A stretch of DNA of 64,000 bases from Anaerohabitans sp036788095 (GTDB lineage Bacteria; Zhuqueibacterota; Zhuqueibacteria; Residuimicrobiales; Residuimicrobiaceae), in NCBI GenBank assembly GCA_036788095.1, contig DAIQOA010000002.1, positions 1-64,000 of the forward strand, in the 5' to 3' direction. Both the position numbers and the translations under genes were made by a program. Shown here piece after piece: positions 53,666 to 61,954 of the stretch. Each line of letters starts with the position of its first letter. Within the stretch, counting starts at the first letter, position 1. A model generated the notes under the pieces. It saw only the letters and a program-made list of their open reading frames with translations, was not told the origin of the DNA and did no database searches.

Positions 53666-54628
53666 TCATCTCCTGTGCAAGTTCTGCTGCAGCAACCGTT
53701 GCATCAGCCGTTTGATAAACTCGTCCTGCTGGATGTGAACGCCGATCCGGCCGTTGGCCGGCTTGCTTTCATCGATCACGGTGAAACCATTGTCCAACAC
53801 CCTGACATGCGCCGGACGGGTGACGAACAATTCGGGCCACAACAGCATGCCGACCGCCACCGCATCATAAAGGATCGGGGTTTCCAATTCCCACAGGCTG
53901 TACAGCCCGCACAGGGCGTTGGTCAACGGACTCTGCCGCATCAAAAGCCGGTTGCGGTTTTTCTCTTCCAGCGCGACAAAAGTGGTGATATCCAGGCCGG
54001 CGTAGGTGATCTCTGCGCCGGCGTCGACAAATGTTTTGGCAGAGGCCACATCGGCAGCCACATTCCATTCGGCCGACGGTGCAGGATCCCGGCCATAGCC
54101 CATATAAAAAGAACCGAACATGGCGTAGATCGCCTTGGCTTTTTTCAGTGCGTCGGCGTCTTTGGCCACCACATCCGCCATGTTGGGCACCGGGCCGGTT
54201 GTGATCAGCACGATTTCACCGGGATAGCGGTCCAGCATTTGAATGATAAAATCAGCCGCCGGAGTGCTGACCGGTTTGACTGCGGCAAAGCCCTCGGCCC
54301 AAAAGTATTGCGGATGATAGGGCGCCGGCTTCTGATCTTTGCCGACGATTTGCACGGTCTGTCTGCCCACAGCCACAGGTATCGTCTCACAGCCCGCCTC
54401 ATAGAGCATCCTGCAGGCGATTTGAGCGCGCAGGTCCGTTCGGCCATGGTCCAGAGTGATGCCCACCAGCTCCAATTCCGGACTGGCTAACACCAGTGCC
54501 AGGGCAAAGGCATCATCGATATCGTTGCCAAGATCAAAATCCAAAATCACTTTTTGCCGCTGCCCAGCCGGCGCTGCGCCGTGCGCCAGCGCGGTCATCA
54601 GCAGCATCAGCATGCCTAGGAGCTTCAT
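53666..54628 (-). CDS. Inosine-uridine-type nucleoside hydrolase, exported
   Basis: 320 residues. A signal peptide (LLGMLMLLMTALAHGAAP) precedes the DFDLGNDIDDAFALALVLA motif, the Asp cluster that binds calcium and the ribose, followed by GITLDHGRTDLRAQIACRML and, later, ITTGPVPNMADV and NVAADVASAKTF. Such enzymes hydrolyse N-glycosidic bonds of ribonucleosides. The signal peptide places this one outside the cytoplasm. It overlaps the MBL gene by four bases (ATGA) and begins after GAGGTGA. Confidence 0.9.
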   Translation of the reverse strand: MKLLGMLMLLMTALAHGAAPAGQRQKVILDFDLGNDIDDAFALALVLASPELELVGITLDHGRTDLRAQIACRMLYEAGCETIPVAVGRQTVQIVGKDQKPAPYHPQYFWAEGFAAVKPVSTPAADFIIQMLDRYPGEIVLITTGPVPNMADVVAKDADALKKAKAIYAMFGSFYMGYGRDPAPSAEWNVAADVASAKTFVDAGAEITYAGLDITTFVALEEKNRNRLLMRQSPLTNALCGLYSLWELETPILYDAVAVGMLLWPELFVTRPAHVRVLDNGFTVIDESKPANGRIGVHIQQDEFIKRLMQRLLQQNLHRR

Positions 54629-55413
54629 TTTATATCACCTCGTTGTGAATGGTTCAGCAGAATCTCATCGTTCGTACAATAGCCGCCATCCCGGCAACAG
54701 AAGGGGGCGTCATGGCCCCCCATGATCAGGCCGTCGCACTGCTCCAGCAGCTGTTTGCTCGCCAGGTGCTGCGCGTTGTTGAACCTGGGCGTCAACTCCC
54801 GCAATCTGCTTTTCCAGAACAACCGGCTGGCCAGCGCATCGCCGCAGATCAGCAGAGAGGGGCTTGTATCCAGCCGCAGGCCGTAATGGCCGGGACTGTG
54901 ACCGGGCAACGGCTGTAACTTGGCAGGATCCGGCAGGTTAGGCCGATCCTCGATCCAGCGAATTCGCTGCGGGCTGCCCAACAGGTCATCGCGCCAGTAC
55001 TGCCTGGCAAGCCGTTGGCCTTGCCGGGCCTCCTTTTCCAACTGCTTATCTTGCACATCCGGGTAATAGCGCCGGAACACCTCCACCGGATCAGCCGTGT
55101 CCATGATCGCGTGGCAATAGCTCCTGGCAAACTCATAATCGACCCGGCTTACGACCACCTGAGCACGCGTAAACAGTCGGTTATTGCCCGCGTGATCCGG
55201 ATGGACATGGGTGTTCACTACCAAATCCACCTCTTCAGGGCTCACTCCAAGCCGGGCCAGCTCACGTGGCAGGTCCGGCTCTCCATGCAATCCGGTGTCG
55301 ACGATCACCAGCCGGTCGGGAAAACGCAGAAGCGCAGCCATCAACGGAATAGGCCGCGTACCGGTTCGCAGAAAGGCCGGCATAGACATACGCAGGGGGT
55401 AAAAATGAATCAC
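54625..55413 (-). CDS. MBL-fold metallo-hydrolase
   Basis: 262 residues. The metal motif is VVNTHVHPDHAGN, with the first GxxD/E and later LPGHSPGHYGLRLD, LICGDALAS and GGHDAPF. The overall pattern is of AHL-lactonase/glyoxalase II-like hydrolases; substrate is not predictable. GTG start overlaps the ThyA stop by four bases and its own stop overlaps the nucleoside hydrolase start, so the genes are translationally coupled. No signal peptide. Confidence 0.85.
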   Translation of the reverse strand: MIHFYPLRMSMPAFLRTGTRPIPLMAALLRFPDRLVIVDTGLHGEPDLPRELARLGVSPEEVDLVVNTHVHPDHAGNNRLFTRAQVVVSRVDYEFARSYCHAIMDTADPVEVFRRYYPDVQDKQLEKEARQGQRLARQYWRDDLLGSPQRIRWIEDRPNLPDPAKLQPLPGHSPGHYGLRLDTSPSLLICGDALASRLFWKSRLRELTPRFNNAQHLASKQLLEQCDGLIMGGHDAPFCCRDGGYCTNDEILLNHSQRGDIK

Positions 55414-56225
55414 GCTTTCTCGGCCGCCAGGCGTTCTCTGGCCTCCTCGAACATGGGTTCGGCAAAGCTGGAGGGCCAGGTGCGCTCTTCAAAGCTGCGG
55501 GTCTGCACGCTTTTTAAAAATCCCTCAAACTGCTTAAAGTAAGAGCCATAGATATGAAAGCTGTCCACCAGATCAGCATATCGCCCCACCGCTACCGGCT
55601 GGCCGATCTTCTTGGCGATCTGTTCCGCCATTCGGCGCTGTAGATCCGTGAAGGCGAACGCATTCATATAGGCCGCCTTATAGGCATCTCGTGATCGCCA
55701 GTGGGTGTTCATGTTCAAAACCAGTTGACCCTGCTCATCGGCAAGCATGCGGCACCACACGCGTTGAAGGCAGGGTGGATCATTCGTTGGCGGATCCAGT
55801 TTGGGATTCCAGGTGATGGCCTGAGCCCGACGCGTGTGTCCTGCCTCACTGAGCTTGTCGATCATATAACTTATCTGATCCACAACCTGGTCCTCGATTT
55901 CGTAGCAAAAAAGCCTTTTATGATACGTATAGGTCCATTTGCCCTCTTCCGGAGCGATCCAATGATCGTGCACGCCGATCACCACTTCCTGACGATAGAT
56001 CTCCAGATCTTCCAATCCACCAGGAAAGGCCCGATGAATGCGAGGCTCGGCAAAGGGATCATCGCACACCCACATCATGGTGCAATCCTTGCTGGCCGGA
56101 TCATCCGATCTGTCGTATTCCGTTTTAATGGCCACACCGTGCTGCCAGCAGGCGAGCACCGCTTTTTCCCATGCTTCCGGCAAAGTCTTTGCTTGAACGA
56201 ACAAGGTTGGTATGGAACCGGACAT
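55410..56225 (-). CDS. Archaeal-type thymidylate synthase (ThyA fold)
   Basis: About 271 residues. It resembles the short archaeal thymidylate synthases: KTLPEAWEKAVLACW near the start, VIGVHDHW, TYTYHKRLFCYE, RRAQAITWNPKLDP, PPCLQRVWCRM (nucleophile Cys), NTHWRSRDAYKAAYMNAFA and VDSFHIYGSYF. The RSRD and D-HIY motifs hold dUMP. It should methylate dUMP with methylene-THF, though a related pyrimidine methylase or hydroxymethylase is possible. ATG 56225 follows GAGAGGTGTTT. It opens the run ThyA-MBL-nucleoside hydrolase-PfkB. Confidence 0.8.
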   Translation of the reverse strand: MSGSIPTLFVQAKTLPEAWEKAVLACWQHGVAIKTEYDRSDDPASKDCTMMWVCDDPFAEPRIHRAFPGGLEDLEIYRQEVVIGVHDHWIAPEEGKWTYTYHKRLFCYEIEDQVVDQISYMIDKLSEAGHTRRAQAITWNPKLDPPTNDPPCLQRVWCRMLADEQGQLVLNMNTHWRSRDAYKAAYMNAFAFTDLQRRMAEQIAKKIGQPVAVGRYADLVDSFHIYGSYFKQFEGFLKSVQTRSFEERTWPSSFAEPMFEEARERLAAEKA

Positions 56226-56283
56226 AAACACCTCTCTTGTTAGGATGAATGAATACGCAGATTGTGTGAGGGGATAAATTAAA

Positions 56284-56307
56284 AAGGCGGAAAAATATTT
56301 CCGCCTT
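56284..56307 (-). terminator. Rho-independent terminator after the zinc-ribbon gene
   Basis: AAGGCGGAAA and TTTCCGCCTT form a perfect 10-pair stem with an AATA loop; on the minus strand the hairpin is followed by a T run. It is 28 bases after the DUF5679 stop codon and precedes thyA. Confidence 0.85.
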
Positions 56308-56335
56308 GCATAATCGAGCTCAAGTGTGGAACCGC

Positions 56336-56494
56336 TTATTTAGCTTTGCCTAGGATTTTATAGACGCCTGTTCCGCATTTCTCGCAAGTACCTTTGAGAG
56401 CCTCGCGACCATTTTTCATGGTGACCTTCTGCGGGTTCTTTACATCGGTCTTTGCTTTACACTTTACGCAATATGCTTGATCAGCCACAGCCAT
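56336..56494 (-). CDS. DUF5679-like small zinc-ribbon protein, 52 residues
   Basis: The frame starts at ATG 56494 after AAGGGAGGAC and has two Cys pairs: AYCVKCKAKTDVKNPQKVT and GTCEKCGTGVYKILGKAK, the pattern of a rubredoxin-like or zinc-ribbon domain (CxxC...CxxC) annotated DUF5679. The remainder is basic, so nucleic acid binding is possible. No function is known to me. It has its own promoter (56549-56577) and terminator (56284-56307), which suggests a well-expressed single gene. Confidence 0.85.
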   Translation of the reverse strand: MAVADQAYCVKCKAKTDVKNPQKVTMKNGREALKGTCEKCGTGVYKILGKAK

Positions 56495-56548
56495 GTCCTC
56501 CCTTTTGATATCAACCGCCGGAACTAAAGTCCCGCTTACTTACATATA

Positions 56549-56577
56549 AATTTACGGCTTATATTATGTAAAGTCAA
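56549..56577 (-). promoter_or_regulatory. Promoter of the zinc-ribbon gene
   Basis: On the minus strand TTGACT (56577-56572) and TAAATT (56554-56549) with a 17-base spacer; transcription would start near 56541, about 47 bases before the ATG. Confidence 0.65.
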
Positions 56578-56640
56578 TTAAAACTTGGCAATTCTTGACT
56601 TTTATCGCAAAAAAATTAATTATTCAATAAAAGGAGCAAA

Positions 56641-57018
56641 TCATGATAATCTTTTATTAAATAATATTTTAAATACAAAAACACCTGCAATCAATCCCAC
56701 AACATTGGCGATAAAATCGGCAAAATCGGCAAATCGGCCCGGAATAAGCAGCTGATGCAGCTCATCCAAAGCAGCAAACAACGAAGCGAAAAGCAAGGAG
56801 GACCGCAAAGCAAAGCAGAACCGTGCCTTTTTTCCCTCCGTTGCAGCCCGCACCCAGAGAAATCCCAACACCGCGTAAAAGGCAAAATGATAGATTTTAT
56901 CTTGAAGCTGAACGCCCAGAGAGGGCGGCGTCAACTTGGGCAAAGAGGTAAGAATGAGCAGCAAGCTTCCCCAGACGACAGGCGGCAAATACCAACGAAC
57001 AAACCGTGATTCCCGCAT
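56641..57018 (-). CDS. VanZ-like membrane protein
   Basis: 125 residues with four hydrophobic segments and the VanZ-like pieces DKIYHFAFYAVLGFLW and AALDELHQLLIPGRFADFADFIANVVG, including the conserved Glu of DELHQ. Small VanZ proteins occur widely; the prototype gives low-level teicoplanin resistance, but the general function is unsettled. ATG overlaps the NAD(P)HX enzyme stop by one base. The end lies 3' of the gene in an A/T-rich stretch. Confidence 0.8.
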   Translation of the reverse strand: MRESRFVRWYLPPVVWGSLLLILTSLPKLTPPSLGVQLQDKIYHFAFYAVLGFLWVRAATEGKKARFCFALRSSLLFASLFAALDELHQLLIPGRFADFADFIANVVGLIAGVFVFKILFNKRLS

Positions 57019-58556
57019 CAATTTCCTTTGAGTGTCATCAGTGCATCGGCCAATTTGTTGAGGATGTCCCCAGCCATCATGCCGGCCTGGCCGAATTGCT
57101 GCCTGGCCAAATCGCCGGCCAGTCCGTGTACGTAGACGCCGGCCAGTGCAGCATCCAGGCTGTTCAGTCCCTGCGCCAGCAGCGAAACGATCAGGCCGGT
57201 GAGCACATCGCCTGATCCGGCAGTGGCCATACCGGGATTGCCGGACGAATTGATGTAGAGCCGTCCATCCGGCGCCGCAATGCAGGTGGGCCCGCCTTTG
57301 AGCACCACCACTGCGTTGAACGTCTGGGCCGCCTGCCGGGCGGCTGAAGCACGATTCAGGGCGATCTCTCTGGTGGAGGTGTTCAGCAGTCGCGCCAGTT
57401 CGCCGGGATGAGGCGTAAGGATGCGATCCGCCCGGCAATTTTTCAAGGCCGCGGTATGGCGGCTACAGATGTTCAGGCCATCCGCATCCAGCACCAGCGG
57501 CAGGGTCAGCTGTTCGAGCAGGCCAAAGACCAATTGACAAGTCGAAGCCTCCTGTCCCAGACCAGGGCCAATGGCGCAGGCGTTCTGACTGTTGATCTTG
57601 GTCAACAGAGCGCTCAGCCCCTCTTCGCTCAGGAAGCCCTGATCGCGATCCGGCATGGGCCAGAGCACCACTTCGGTCAATTTTGTCGCCATCACCGTAT
57701 TCAGGCTGGCGGGAAAAGCCAGATAACAGAGTCCGGCGCCGCTGCGCAGGCAGGCAGTGGCGGAGAGCGCGGCAGCGCCGCAAAAACCAAGGGAGCCGGC
57801 CACCACCACAGCGGCGCCCACTTGATTCTTATGGGCGTCTCGGCGACGCAGCGGCAATCTGGCAGCGGCATCCGCCGCTTCGATCAGCCACTGATCTGCC
57901 GGCAGGGCTTGCAGAGCCTGGTGCGGCAGGCTGATGTCCACCACTTTGATCTCGCCGCAGCACTCTCTGGCTGGAGGCCAGAGCAGGCCTGATTTGAGCA
58001 GGGCCATGGTGCAGGTCACATTCGCTTTGATGGCCGGCCCCTCTACCATGCCGGTATCTCCATTCACGCCGGTGGGGATATCAATGGCCAACACCGGTGC
58101 GTCCAGCTGATTGATGAGCTCCACGGCCTGGGCAAAGGCGCCTGTGACCGGTGTTTTCGCCCCAGTGCCCAATAGGGCATCGATGATCAAGCCCGGTTTT
58201 TTCAGACCGGCCGACTGTGGAAGGCCAAAGTAAAGGTTTTGCTCCAATTTCTGCAATATTTGCAGGTTGACCAGGCTATCCCCTTTAATTTTTTCCCGAT
58301 CAGCCAGAATAAACAGCTCAACCTCATATCCCCAATTGCGCAAATGGCGGGCCACCACATAACCGTCGCCGCCGTTGTTGCCCGGGCCGCAAAAGATATG
58401 CACCAACCGGTTCCCGGACGGCGCGATCATTTGTACGGCGATTTCGGCGATGCCGCGGCCCGCGTTTTCCATCAGGAGCAGTCCGGGAATGGCGAGGGTC
58501 TCCATGGCGAAGCGGTCCAAACCGGCCATCTGTTGGGGGGTTACGATGGGCTGCAC
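57018..58556 (-). CDS. nnr: Bifunctional NAD(P)HX epimerase/dehydratase
   Basis: 512 residues in two domains. The N-terminal YjeF part (1-215) has GRGIAEIAVQM, GPGNNGGDGYVVARHL and IDALLGTG; the C-terminal carbohydrate-kinase-like part (225-512) has HPGELARLLNTSTREIA, VVLKGGPTCI and GNPGMATAGSGDVLTGLI. Together they repair hydrated NADH and NADPH. Residues of both active sites are present. GTG start after GAGGCCT; acpS ends 13 bases upstream. Confidence 0.95.
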   Translation of the reverse strand: MQPIVTPQQMAGLDRFAMETLAIPGLLLMENAGRGIAEIAVQMIAPSGNRLVHIFCGPGNNGGDGYVVARHLRNWGYEVELFILADREKIKGDSLVNLQILQKLEQNLYFGLPQSAGLKKPGLIIDALLGTGAKTPVTGAFAQAVELINQLDAPVLAIDIPTGVNGDTGMVEGPAIKANVTCTMALLKSGLLWPPARECCGEIKVVDISLPHQALQALPADQWLIEAADAAARLPLRRRDAHKNQVGAAVVVAGSLGFCGAAALSATACLRSGAGLCYLAFPASLNTVMATKLTEVVLWPMPDRDQGFLSEEGLSALLTKINSQNACAIGPGLGQEASTCQLVFGLLEQLTLPLVLDADGLNICSRHTAALKNCRADRILTPHPGELARLLNTSTREIALNRASAARQAAQTFNAVVVLKGGPTCIAAPDGRLYINSSGNPGMATAGSGDVLTGLIVSLLAQGLNSLDAALAGVYVHGLAGDLARQQFGQAGMMAGDILNKLADALMTLKGN

Positions 58557-58568
58557 ACAGGCCTCATT

Positions 58569-58958
58569 TTATGGTTGTTTGTCCGGATCCGGGGCATCGA
58601 GGATCACCACTGCCACCGCCGAGTGATCGCTGTGGCTTAAACTGACCAGAACGCGAAAACGAGCCATGCAGTCGGCCAGAGGGCCGAGTAGTTTGAGCGA
58701 GGGTTTGCCGCTCTCTGCGTTGACCACTTGTACGCGCTGCCAGGTGAAAAGACGGTATTGCTCCGGGTTCAGGCACTTGATGAACGCCTCCTTGGCGGCA
58801 AAGCGCACCGCCATGGAGGGCAGAGCGACGGCCTTGCCCCGGCAATGCTCGATCTCTGCAGGCGTCAAAATCCTTTCCAGCAGGCGATCGCCCCAGCGCT
58901 CAACCACTGTTTTAAACCGGTCCAGATCAACGACGTCGATGCCGACGGCCTGGGTCAT
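58569..58958 (-). CDS. acpS: Holo-[acyl-carrier-protein] synthase
   Basis: About 129 residues: MTQAVGIDVVDLDRF (Asp8 site), ILTPAEIEHCRGK, VRFAAKEAFIKCLNPE (catalytic Glu/Lys motif) and LVSLSHSDHSAVAVVIL. It transfers 4'-phosphopantetheine from CoA to acyl carrier protein. ATG 58958 follows AAGGGAGCAG; an ATG eight codons upstream lacks the site. It is first in the acpS-nnr-vanZ run with its own promoter. Confidence 0.93.
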   Translation of the reverse strand: MTQAVGIDVVDLDRFKTVVERWGDRLLERILTPAEIEHCRGKAVALPSMAVRFAAKEAFIKCLNPEQYRLFTWQRVQVVNAESGKPSLKLLGPLADCMARFRVLVSLSHSDHSAVAVVILDAPDPDKQP

Positions 58959-58985
58959 TCTGCTCCCTTTCGGCTGTTTCAATTT

Positions 58986-59014
58986 AAAGTACTATTTATC
59001 GTTTTTTTATGCAA
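58986..59014 (-). promoter_or_regulatory. Promoter of acpS
   Basis: On the minus strand TTGCAT (59014-59009) and TACTTT (58991-58986) with a 17-base spacer; predicted start near 58979, about 21 bases before the ATG. Confidence 0.6.
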
Positions 59015-59024
59015 CAACTTTTCC

Positions 59025-59053
59025 TTGTATCTGAAAATTTTTAAAGGTAATTT
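59025..59053 (+). promoter_or_regulatory. Promoter of metG-tatD-rsmA
   Basis: TTGTAT (59025-59030) and TAATTT (59048-59053) with a 17-base spacer, ten bases from the divergent acpS minus-35. Start near 59060, leaving a 35-base leader before metG. Confidence 0.6.
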
Positions 59054-59094
59054 ATCGATTGATCCGAAAAAAAATCTCATCACAGGAAAGAAAC

Positions 59095-61140
59095 ATGAAA
59101 CGCATCCTTGTCACCAGCGCACTGCCTTATGCCAATGGCCCCATCCATCTGGGCCATCTGGCCGGCGCCTATCTGCCCGCGGACGTTTATGTGCGTTATC
59201 AGCGCATGAAGAAACGCAATGTGCTGTACATCTGCGGCACGGATGAACACGGCGTGCCCATTGCCATCGCCGCGGAAAAACAGGGCATCACGCCACAACA
59301 GCTGGTCGATCGCTACTATGCCGATCATCTGGACACCTTTACCCGGTTCGGCATGAGCTTTGATAACTTTTCGCGCACCTCCAGACCGCTGCATCACAAG
59401 ACCAGCCAGGCGTTCTTTCAGAATCTTTACGATAAAAACGTTCTGGTGGAACGCACGGTGCAGCAGTTCTACTGCGAGACCTGCTCCCGATTCCTCGCTG
59501 ACCGGTTTGTGGAAGGCGTATGTCCGCGCTGCCAGCAGCCGGGCGCACGCGGCGATCAGTGTGAAAAATGCGGCAGTTCGCTCGAGCAGACCGAGCTGAT
59601 CAAACCCTATTGCAAAGTGTGCGGCCACACGCCGGTGCTCAAAGACACGCGTCATCTTTTCTTCAAGCTGGGCGACTTTCAGGCCAAGCTGGAAACCTGG
59701 CTGGCGGGCAAGAAGGGGTGGAAAGAAAACGTGCTCAACTATTGCCGCGGCTGGTTCAAGGAAGGGCTGGGCGAAAGGGCGGTGACGCGCGATCTAAAAT
59801 GGGGCATTCAAGCGCCGGCGGCCGGGTATGAGGAAAAGATGATCTATGTCTGGTTCGAGGCGCCCATCGGCTACATCTCGGCCACCAAAGAATGGGCGGA
59901 GCGCATCGGTCAACCGGACAAATGGAAAGAGTATTGGATGGACAGCCGCACCAAGCTGGTCCATTTTATCGGCAAGGACAACATCGTCTTCCACGCCATC
60001 ATCTGGCCGGCCATGATCATGGCGCATGGAGATCTGATTTTGCCCGCCGACATTCCGGCCAACGAGTTTCTCAATCTCCAGGGAGAAAAACTCTCCACCA
60101 GCCGCAACTATGCGGTGTGGCTGGGCGAGTATCTGGCAAAATTCCCTCCGGATCCGCTGCGCTACTATTTAGCGGCCATTGCACCGGAGAACAAGGACGC
60201 GGATTTCACCTGGACGGAATTTCAACAGCGCAACAATTCCGAACTCGCGGATATTCTCGGCAATTTTATCAATCGCACGTTGACGTTTGCCAAGCGTCAA
60301 TTCAACGGCGTGCCTGCCGCCGGCGAGCTCAACGATCTGGACCGCGCCATGATCCAGGTCCTGGAAAAAGCGCCGGTGGAGATCGGCGACCTTTTCGAAC
60401 ACTATGAGCTGCGCCGCGGCCTCACCGCCTTGATGGATGTCGCCCGGTTCGCCAACAAATACTTTAACGATCAGCAGCCCTGGGCCACGCTAAAGACCAA
60501 TCGCAGCCAGTGCGCCACCACCATCAACCTTTGCCTGCATACGGTGCAGACCCTGGCCATTCTCATGGAGCCGGTGCTGCCGTTCTCCGCGGAAAAGACC
60601 TGGGCCATGCTAGGCCACACCGGCAGCGTACATGAGCAATTATGGGATGAGGCCGGCAGCCTGACGCTGCAACCAGGACATCGCTTAGGACAGGAGCAAA
60701 TTTTGTTTAGTAAAATCGACGACAAACAGATACAACCCGAGATCGACCGTCTGGCGGCGATTTCGAAGAACCAATCCCCGACCGCCGCTGCGCCGGAAAC
60801 GCCCGCTGAGCCGGTGAAAATCTCCTACGATGATTTCAGCCGCGTGCAGCTGCGTCTGGCGCAGGTGCTGAAAGCGGAAAAAGTAGAAAAAGCGGACAAA
60901 CTGCTGCGTCTGGAGATTCTGGTGGGCGAGGAAAAACGCCAGATCGTGGCCGGCATCGCCAAACACTATGCGCCGGAGCAGTTGATCGGCAAGACCATTG
61001 TGGTGGTGGCCAACCTGCAGCCGGCGAAAATTCGCGGGCTGGAATCCAACGGCATGTTGCTGGCAGCCGAGGACGAAACCGGTCAGCTGGCCGTGCTGAC
61101 GCCGGACCGGCCGGTTTCGTGCGGGGCTAGAGTGAAATGA
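59095..61140 (+). CDS. metG: Methionyl-tRNA synthetase with C-terminal tRNA-binding domain
   Basis: About 681 residues. HIGH-type motif PYANGPIHLGHLAGAYLPAD, zinc knuckles CETCSRF and CPRCQQPG...CEKCGSS near residues 125-165, and KMSKS-type KLSTSRNYAVWL near 331 place it in class I. A C-terminal OB-fold (about 575-681, SRVQLRLAQVLKAEKVEKAD) binds tRNA and dimerises the enzyme. ATG 59095 follows AGGAAAGAAAC. tatD overlaps its end by four bases. Confidence 0.96.
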   Translation: MKRILVTSALPYANGPIHLGHLAGAYLPADVYVRYQRMKKRNVLYICGTDEHGVPIAIAAEKQGITPQQLVDRYYADHLDTFTRFGMSFDNFSRTSRPLHHKTSQAFFQNLYDKNVLVERTVQQFYCETCSRFLADRFVEGVCPRCQQPGARGDQCEKCGSSLEQTELIKPYCKVCGHTPVLKDTRHLFFKLGDFQAKLETWLAGKKGWKENVLNYCRGWFKEGLGERAVTRDLKWGIQAPAAGYEEKMIYVWFEAPIGYISATKEWAERIGQPDKWKEYWMDSRTKLVHFIGKDNIVFHAIIWPAMIMAHGDLILPADIPANEFLNLQGEKLSTSRNYAVWLGEYLAKFPPDPLRYYLAAIAPENKDADFTWTEFQQRNNSELADILGNFINRTLTFAKRQFNGVPAAGELNDLDRAMIQVLEKAPVEIGDLFEHYELRRGLTALMDVARFANKYFNDQQPWATLKTNRSQCATTINLCLHTVQTLAILMEPVLPFSAEKTWAMLGHTGSVHEQLWDEAGSLTLQPGHRLGQEQILFSKIDDKQIQPEIDRLAAISKNQSPTAAAPETPAEPVKISYDDFSRVQLRLAQVLKAEKVEKADKLLRLEILVGEEKRQIVAGIAKHYAPEQLIGKTIVVVANLQPAKIRGLESNGMLLAAEDETGQLAVLTPDRPVSCGARVK

Positions 61141-61952
61141 GGCCGTGGCTGATCGACACCCACGCCCATCTGGACTTTTCCCAGTTTGACGCGGATCGCG
61201 AGCAGGTCATCCAGCGCGCGTCCGAGGCAGAGGTCAAAATCATTCTGTCCATCGGCATCGATCTCGCCACCAGCCTTAAGAACATCGCGCTGGCGGAAAC
61301 GTTTCCCTCGGTCTATGCCGCGGCGGGCATTCACCCGCACGACGTAACGCAGATTCAAGAGGGTGATCTGGACCGGCTGCACGAACTGGTGCATCATCCT
61401 CGCGTCAAGGCGATCGGCGAAGTGGGGTTGGATTATTACCGCAACCTGTCGCCGGCCGAACTGCAGCGCCGCACTCTGCGCACCTTTCTGGATTGGTCGT
61501 TGGAAACAGGCAAGCCGTTGATCATCCACACCCGCGAGGCGGATGCGGATATCCTGCGTCTGTTGCGGGAAAAAAACCGCGGCCATTGGCGCGGCGTGTT
61601 CCACTGTTTTCCCGGCGACCTGGCCATGGCAGAGGAGGTCATGGCCTTGGGATTTCATCTCTCCTTCACCGGCGTGGTGACCTTTAAGAACGCCGCCATG
61701 GCCGATGTGGCGGCGCGCGTTCCGCTCCATCGCATGCTGCTGGAGACCGATTGTCCCTATATGGCGCCGGTTCCCCATCGCGGCAAGCGCAATGAGCCGG
61801 CCTATGTGCAGCACGTGGCGCAAAAGATCGCCGAACTCAAAGGTCTGTCGTTCGCTGAAATCGCCCGCGCCACCAGCGAAAACGCCTGCGCTCTGTTCGG
61901 CTTCAGCCACCCGCCGGTTGACGTATGGGAGGAGGCGGGCGAAATAAAGTGA
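61137..61952 (+). CDS. tatD: TatD-family metal-dependent hydrolase
   Basis: 271 residues: DTHAHLDFSQFD, AAGIHPHDV, AIGEVGLDYYRNL, IIHTREADADILRLL, GVFHCFPGDLAMAEE and LETDCPYMAPVP, the metal-binding set of TatD deoxyribonucleases. Cytosolic TatD acts on DNA ends and in peroxide stress. Overlaps metG by four bases (ATGA) and is two bases before rsmA, so metG-tatD-rsmA is one operon, an arrangement known from many bacteria. Confidence 0.93.
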   Translation: MRPWLIDTHAHLDFSQFDADREQVIQRASEAEVKIILSIGIDLATSLKNIALAETFPSVYAAAGIHPHDVTQIQEGDLDRLHELVHHPRVKAIGEVGLDYYRNLSPAELQRRTLRTFLDWSLETGKPLIIHTREADADILRLLREKNRGHWRGVFHCFPGDLAMAEEVMALGFHLSFTGVVTFKNAAMADVAARVPLHRMLLETDCPYMAPVPHRGKRNEPAYVQHVAQKIAELKGLSFAEIARATSENACALFGFSHPPVDVWEEAGEIK

Positions 61953-61954
61953 CC

